Positions 7,674-10,426 of a stretch of DNA of 10,426 bases are shown piece by piece (position 1 is the stretch's first letter; each line of letters begins with the position of its first letter). Location of the stretch: the NCBI GenBank assembly GCA_003446975.1, contig DMAP01000013.1, positions 1-10,426 on the forward strand, given 5' to 3'. The notes beneath the pieces are model-generated. The model did no database searches. It was not told the origin of the DNA and saw nothing but the letters and a program-made list of their open reading frames with translations. Origin of the DNA: Clostridiales bacterium (GTDB lineage: Bacteria; Bacillota; Clostridia; Tissierellales; Dethiosulfatibacteraceae). The position numbers and the translations under genes were made by a program.

Positions 7674-8273
7674 ATGAGAGTTGAAGATATTAAAATCAGG
7701 AAAGTTCTAACGAATGTTGAAGAGATTAAAATCGACGGTGGGAAAGAAATTTCAGATAGCAAGCAACATAAACGAGTAGCTGTTTGTGCTGTGATAGAGA
7801 ATCCCTTTGCCGGAAGATACGAGAATAGCCTTGAATTGCTGTCAGACTGGGGAGCTTATATCGCGCCGATTTTGATAAAAAAAGGCCTGGATGCTGCAGG
7901 ATTAAAACCGGAAGAGATAGAGTCCTACGGCAAAGGCGCTATAGTTGGCGCAAATGGAGAGTTGGAGCATGCTGCCGCCATCTTGCACCCTAAACTCGGA
8001 AAACCTTTTAGAGAGGCGATTGTTAGAGGATTGGCATTAATACCATCAAATAAAAAAATCGGTGGTATGGGAAGCACACTTGATATAGGCTTGAATCATA
8101 AAGACGCTGCTTTTATACGGTCTCATTTTGACTCAATGGAAATCAGAGTACAAGATGCACCAATGGCTAATGAAATTGTGTTAGGGTTGGTTATCACAAA
8201 TTGTGGAAGACCACATCCAAGGGTAGGTGGATTAACAGTGGATGAAGCAAAATTTGAAGATGGTTTGAGATAG
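7674..8273 (+). CDS. 'Amino acid synthesis' family protein (PF06684), role in pathway unknown
   Basis: A 199-residue cytoplasmic protein that I recognise as a member of the PF06684 'amino acid synthesis' family. The family name comes from gene neighbourhoods and structures, not from a proven activity. Family-like features are A-V-I-E-N-P-F-A-G-R-Y (residues 39-49), a G-K-G-A-I-V-G-A-N-G-E-L-E-H stretch near 82-95, G-G-M-G-S-T-L-D-I (near 125-133) and the C-terminal N-C-G-R-P-H-P-R (181-188). There is no signal peptide or membrane segment. AGGAGG at 7663-7668 overlaps the stop codon of the upstream gene (TAGGAGG) and lies 5 bases before the ATG, so the two genes are likely coupled. It is the last gene before the non-coding gap. 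Its place beside ena and hnr suggests a part in ring reduction or opening, or in handling an unstable intermediate, but nothing in the sequence decides this. Confidence 0.8.
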   Translation: MRVEDIKIRKVLTNVEEIKIDGGKEISDSKQHKRVAVCAVIENPFAGRYENSLELLSDWGAYIAPILIKKGLDAAGLKPEEIESYGKGAIVGANGELEHAAAILHPKLGKPFREAIVRGLALIPSNKKIGGMGSTLDIGLNHKDAAFIRSHFDSMEIRVQDAPMANEIVLGLVITNCGRPHPRVGGLTVDEAKFEDGLR

Positions 8274-8278
8274 AAACC

Positions 8279-8292
8279 TTTCAAATGTGAAA
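8279..8292. promoter_or_regulatory. Enhancer-like dyad, copy 1 (TTTCA-N4-TGAAA)
   Basis: Perfect 5-bp inverted arms TTTCA and TGAAA around a 4-base spacer AATG, starting 6 bases after the upstream stop codon. It is centred about 166 bases before the predicted sigma-54 transcription start and 21 bases, two helical turns, before copy 2. Probable binding site of a sigma-54 activator (bacterial enhancer-binding protein); the protein itself is not encoded in this window. Confidence 0.55.
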
Positions 8293-8298
8293 ATGAAC

Positions 8299-8314
8299 AT
8301 TTCATATTTGAAAT
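8299..8314. promoter_or_regulatory. Enhancer-like dyad, copy 2 (ATTTCA-N4-TGAAAT)
   Basis: Inverted arms ATTTCA and TGAAAT around TATT, centred near -145 relative to the predicted start. It has the same 16-base outer pattern as copy 3. The right arm also forms an overlapping short dyad TTTGAA-A-TTCAAA (8307-8319), which may simply reflect AT-rich sequence. Confidence 0.6.
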
Positions 8315-8360
8315 TCAAAAAATATTGAAAAGCTCTGTCTTGCTAAATTTATAACAAATG

Positions 8361-8376
8361 ATTTCAATATTGAAAT
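8361..8376. promoter_or_regulatory. Enhancer-like dyad, copy 3 (ATTTCA-N4-TGAAAT)
   Basis: Perfect 16-base palindrome with arms ATTTCA and TGAAAT around ATAT, centred near -83 from the predicted sigma-54 start. That is a usual distance for an activator site. Its centre is 62 bases from copy 2, close to six helical turns, so all three copies would face the same side of the DNA. Confidence 0.6.
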
Positions 8377-8393
8377 GAAGCATGTTTTAATTA

Positions 8394-8428
8394 CCAGATT
8401 ATTGACCATTTAATAGTCAATAATCTGG
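8394..8428. repeat. Perfect 13-bp inverted repeat touching the -24 box
   Basis: CCAGATTATTGAC at 8394-8406 is repeated in inverse at 8416-8428 with a 9-base loop. The right arm ends in the T-G-G of the sigma-54 -24 element. No T tract follows on either strand, so a standard intrinsic terminator is unlikely. An operator for a repressor that blocks sigma-54 RNA polymerase fits better. A hairpin that ends the upstream transcript without a T tract cannot be excluded. Confidence 0.6.
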
Positions 8429-8441
8429 CATGTTATTTGCA
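8426..8441 (+). promoter_or_regulatory. Sigma-54 (RpoN/SigL) -24/-12 promoter of the ndh operon
   Basis: TGGCATG-TTAT-TTGCA matches the consensus TGGCACG-N4-TTGCW at all but one fixed position. The invariant GG (8427-8428) and GC (8439-8440) have the required spacing, with 12 bases from first G to first G. This predicts transcription from about 8452, a leader of roughly 29 bases, and then AGGAG and the ndhF start. Sigma-54 promoters need an ATP-dependent activator bound upstream, which fits the three dyads found at about -83 to -166. Confidence 0.75.
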
Positions 8442-8480
8442 ATAGAAATGGGTAGATAGACAAAGAATAGGAGAGAGAGT

Positions 8481-9389
8481 ATGAGAGAATTTGAATATTA
8501 CAGTCCCAACAACCTTGACGAAGCATTGTCGTTCTTGGGAGATAAAAGCGAAGGCGTTTATTTGATAGCAGGTGGAACCGATATCATGCTGGAGCTTCAT
8601 AACAAATTCATACAACCAGAGGTTATAGTCAATCTGAAAAGACTGAATGAACTGAACTATATAACTGAAGATGATGAATACGTGAGAATTGGTGCCAATA
8701 CAACTTTTTCAACTATCGAAAAAAATGATATTATTTTAAGAAATGCGAGGGCTTTGGCACAGGCATCCTCAAAAGTTGGATCGACACAGATTAGAAATTT
8801 AGGAACCATTGGCGGCAATATTGTGACTGGATCGGCTTGTGGCGATTCTGTAAGCGCTTTAGTTGCAATGGATGCTGTTTTAGTTATAAAAAGTGCTGTT
8901 GGGAAAAGGGAAGTATCCCTTGAAAACTTCTACAAGCCTAATCCAGAACCTAGATATGATGGATGCTATATTAACTTGGCCGGTATTGCGAGAGATGAGA
9001 TCTTATGTGAGATTTATTTCAAGAGGGCAGCACCAAAGGAGTACTCAGCGTTCAGGAAATTAGGAAAAAGAAAAGCATTGGCAAAATCAATCATCACAGT
9101 TGGCATCAGGATGGCATTTGATGATGACAATAGAGTGAGCAACTGCAGAATAGCTTTAGGAGCTGTTGGCAGACATCCTTATAGTGTGACAAGCGCTGAA
9201 CAAATCGTTGAAGGGAAAAAAATGACAGATGATGTTATCGAAGCCTGTGTCAATGAAGTATCTGATGTTGTTTACAATAATATTCGAGATAGAGCGTCCT
9301 GTCCTTTTAAGAAAGAAAGCGTCAAGGAACTGACCAGAGAAGTAATCAACTCAATACTCGGCTATAAGTCCTATAAGGAGGTAGAGTAA
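8481..9389 (+). CDS. ndhF: Nicotinate dehydrogenase, FAD-binding subunit
   Basis: FAD subunit of the molybdenum hydroxylase that oxidises nicotinate to 6-hydroxynicotinate; it passes electrons from the iron-sulfur subunit to NADP in the E. barkeri enzyme. The 302 residues are the usual size for the CoxM/XdhB-like FAD_binding_5 plus CO dehydrogenase flavoprotein C-terminal family. Visible motifs are A-G-G-T-D (30-34), which contacts the FAD pyrophosphate, and the second FAD loop with I-R-N-L-G-T-I-G-G-N (104-113). A conserved F-R-K-L-G-K-R-K block lies near 191-198. The start is supported by AGGAG at 8469-8473. The stop codon directly abuts the ndhS start. Related purine or xanthine hydroxylases use the same subunit, so the substrate comes from the neighbouring hnr and ena. 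Confidence 0.9.
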   Translation: MREFEYYSPNNLDEALSFLGDKSEGVYLIAGGTDIMLELHNKFIQPEVIVNLKRLNELNYITEDDEYVRIGANTTFSTIEKNDIILRNARALAQASSKVGSTQIRNLGTIGGNIVTGSACGDSVSALVAMDAVLVIKSAVGKREVSLENFYKPNPEPRYDGCYINLAGIARDEILCEIYFKRAAPKEYSAFRKLGKRKALAKSIITVGIRMAFDDDNRVSNCRIALGAVGRHPYSVTSAEQIVEGKKMTDDVIEACVNEVSDVVYNNIRDRASCPFKKESVKELTREVINSILGYKSYKEVE

Positions 9390-9854
9390 ATGAAAAAAAT
9401 CGAAGTATCATTCAAGCTAAATGGGAAGAATATTGTTGTGGAAACCGTCCCGAACAAGAGACTTCTAGATATGTTGAGAGAAGATTTGGATTGTACAAGT
9501 GTCAAAGAAGGTTGTGGAGAAGGAGAATGCGGCGCATGCACAGTTCTAATCAATAATGAAGCTGTCACTAGCTGCACAGTTCTGGCTCCACAGGTAGAAG
9601 GATGTGAGGTTCTTACAGTTGAAGGGCTTGGAGATGCTGATTCTCTGGACAAACTGCAGGAAACTTTTATACAGTCCGGTGCGGTTCAATGTGGATTTTG
9701 CACACCTGGCATGCTTTTATCAGCCAAAGCCTTACTGATAAAAAATCCTCATCCATCTACAGAGGACATTAAGACCGCGATCGAAGGCAATCTATGTAGA
9801 TGCACAGGCTATAAGAAAATCATAACAGCAGTTGAAAATGCTGTTGGAAAATAA
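9390..9854 (+). CDS. ndhS: Nicotinate dehydrogenase, small 2x[2Fe-2S] subunit
   Basis: Iron-sulfur subunit that carries electrons from the molybdenum centre to FAD. The 154 residues form the two standard domains of the family. An N-terminal plant-ferredoxin-like domain has Cys42, Cys47, Cys50 and Cys62 (C-G-E-G-E-C-G-A-C core). A C-terminal helical domain has Cys101 and Cys104 (Q-C-G-F-C-T-P-G) and Cys136 and Cys138 (N-L-C-R-C-T-G-Y). All eight ligands are intact. AAGGAGG at 9375-9381 lies 8 bases before the ATG, inside the 3' end of ndhF, and no base separates the two genes, so translation is very likely coupled. Confidence 0.95.
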   Translation: MKKIEVSFKLNGKNIVVETVPNKRLLDMLREDLDCTSVKEGCGEGECGACTVLINNEAVTSCTVLAPQVEGCEVLTVEGLGDADSLDKLQETFIQSGAVQCGFCTPGMLLSAKALLIKNPHPSTEDIKTAIEGNLCRCTGYKKIITAVENAVGK

Positions 9855-9869
9855 ACAGGAGGTGATGAG

Positions 9870-10426
9870 ATGAAAGATGCAAATACGATGGTAGATAGCC
9901 AGACCAAGAAAGTTGTCGGTATCAACTTCGAGAAAAAAGATGCGCTGGACAAAGTACTGGGCAAGGCAATGTATGCTGCAGACCTAAAATTTGACAATAT
10001 GCTGGTGGTAGGTGTCAAAAGAAGTGAAGTGCCGTGTGGAAGAATTGTTAGTGTCAATATCGAAAAAGCGAAGAAACTTCCAGGAGTCGCCGCTGTTCTT
10101 ACCCATAAGGATATACCGGGACAAAATGGTGTGGGCATTATAACTAAAGAAGAACCCGTATTAGTGATTGATAAAATTAGAAGACAAGGCGATGCTATAG
10201 TTTTAGTAGCAGCTGAAAATAGAAAAATTCTTGAAGAAGCCCTCGATTTGGTTGAAGTGATTATTGAAGAGACAAAAGGCGTTTATACCATCCAAGATGC
10301 TTTAAAAGAAGACTCACCCAAAATCCACGGAGACACAAATGTATTGGCAAAAAGATTCCTCACTAGAGGAGATGTGGATGCGGCTTTCAAGAAATGTGAT
10401 ATCATTATTGAAAACGATTACCATAC
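9870..10426 (+). CDS. ndhL: Nicotinate dehydrogenase, large molybdopterin subunit (3' truncated)
   Basis: N-terminal 185 residues of the molybdopterin-binding catalytic subunit; the window ends inside the gene. After a short leader, G-K-A-M-Y-A-A-D-L (residues 31-39) opens the alpha/beta-hammerhead domain of the xanthine dehydrogenase family. It continues through P-G-V-A-A-V-L-T (71-78), R-R-Q-G-D-A-I (104-110) and the I-H-G-D-T-N motif near 152-157. The start has a near-perfect ribosome site, AGGAGGTGAT at 9857-9866. An ATG at 9865 is out of frame and stops at once. In E. barkeri the molybdopterin protein is split into NdhL and NdhM and carries labile, non-selenocysteine selenium. Whether it is split here lies beyond the window, so a single full-length subunit remains possible. 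Confidence 0.88.
   Translation, partial: MKDANTMVDSQTKKVVGINFEKKDALDKVLGKAMYAADLKFDNMLVVGVKRSEVPCGRIVSVNIEKAKKLPGVAAVLTHKDIPGQNGVGIITKEEPVLVIDKIRRQGDAIVLVAAENRKILEEALDLVEVIIEETKGVYTIQDALKEDSPKIHGDTNVLAKRFLTRGDVDAAFKKCDIIIENDYH

Larger units (their letters stand above)
8274..8480. other. Regulatory intergenic region upstream of ndhF
   Basis: This 207-base non-coding stretch separates the ring-opening and late-pathway genes from the nicotinate dehydrogenase genes. It is clearly AT-rich. It contains three TTTCA-N4-TGAAA dyads, a 13-bp perfect inverted repeat, a sigma-54 -24/-12 element and the ndhF ribosome binding site (AGGAG at 8469-8473), each listed separately where they can be supported. 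No tRNA, small ORF or strong GC-rich terminator with a T tract is seen. A weak sigma-70-like TTGAAA (8325-8330) followed 18 bases later by TTATAA is present but not persuasive. Confidence 0.8.

Noticed and set aside
8325..8354. Sigma-70 promoter TTGAAA-N18-TTATAA
   Set aside because: Both boxes are imperfect, the spacing is long and the region is AT-rich enough to give such matches by chance. The sigma-54 element is far better defined.
8279..8376. CRISPR array or transposon end from the repeated TTTCA...TGAAA units
   Set aside because: Only three 14-16-base dyads with unequal spacing (21 and 62 bases), with no spacers of constant length, no transposase gene and no target duplication.
8394..8435. 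Intrinsic terminator ending the upstream operon
   Set aside because: The stem is perfect, but no run of T follows on the + strand and the right arm is part of a good -24 box. It is listed as an inverted repeat instead.
9870..10426. Xanthine/purine hydroxylase instead of nicotinate dehydrogenase
   Set aside because: Subunit sequences of this family do not decide the substrate by eye, but hnr and ena immediately upstream make nicotinate by far the best fit.

Overview
This window is most of a nicotinate (vitamin B3) fermentation gene cluster of the type described for Eubacterium barkeri (Alhapel et al., 2006). All genes are on the + strand. The host looks like an anaerobic, fairly low-GC Clostridia-type Firmicute. 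The reasons are strong AGGAGG ribosome binding sites a few bases before almost every start, frequent AGA/AAA codons, tight gene packing, and enzymes (ferredoxin-like Fe-S reductase, coenzyme B12 mutase, molybdenum hydroxylase) typical of strict anaerobes.

Layout. (1) 1-8273, tightly packed genes: the 3' end of 2-methyleneglutarate mutase (mgm), 3-methylitaconate isomerase (mii), a MutL/GlmL-type ASKHA protein (mgmL), 2,3-dimethylmalate lyase (dml), enamidase (ena), 6-hydroxynicotinate reductase (hnr), a UPF0280/ApbE-like protein, and an 'amino acid synthesis' (PF06684) family protein. (2) 8274-8480, the only sizeable non-coding gap: a sigma-54-type -24/-12 element, three copies of TTTCA-N4-TGAAA spaced by near-whole helical turns upstream of it, and a perfect 13-bp inverted repeat touching the -24 box. 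(3) 8481-10426: the start of a molybdenum hydroxylase operon, ndhF (FAD subunit), ndhS (2x[2Fe-2S] subunit) and the N-terminal part of ndhL (molybdopterin subunit, cut by the window end).

How the genes work together (established for E. barkeri, inferred here by homology): NdhFSLM hydroxylates nicotinate to 6-hydroxynicotinate; Hnr reduces this to 1,4,5,6-tetrahydro-6-oxonicotinate; Ena opens the ring to 2-formylglutarate and ammonia. Hgd and a serine-dehydratase-like enzyme (neither in this window) lead to 2-methyleneglutarate. Mgm, with its probable helper MgmL, rearranges this to 3-methylitaconate, Mii isomerises it to dimethylmaleate, DmdAB (not in this window) hydrates it, and Dml cleaves 2,3-dimethylmalate to pyruvate and propionate. 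Late-step genes lie first and the first-step enzyme lies last, behind its own apparent promoter.

The points most worth following up are the sigma-54 promoter with its phased enhancer-like sites, and the ApbE-like gene directly behind hnr. E. barkeri Hnr carries a covalently bound flavin, and ApbE proteins are flavin transferases, so this gene is a natural candidate for the attaching enzyme.
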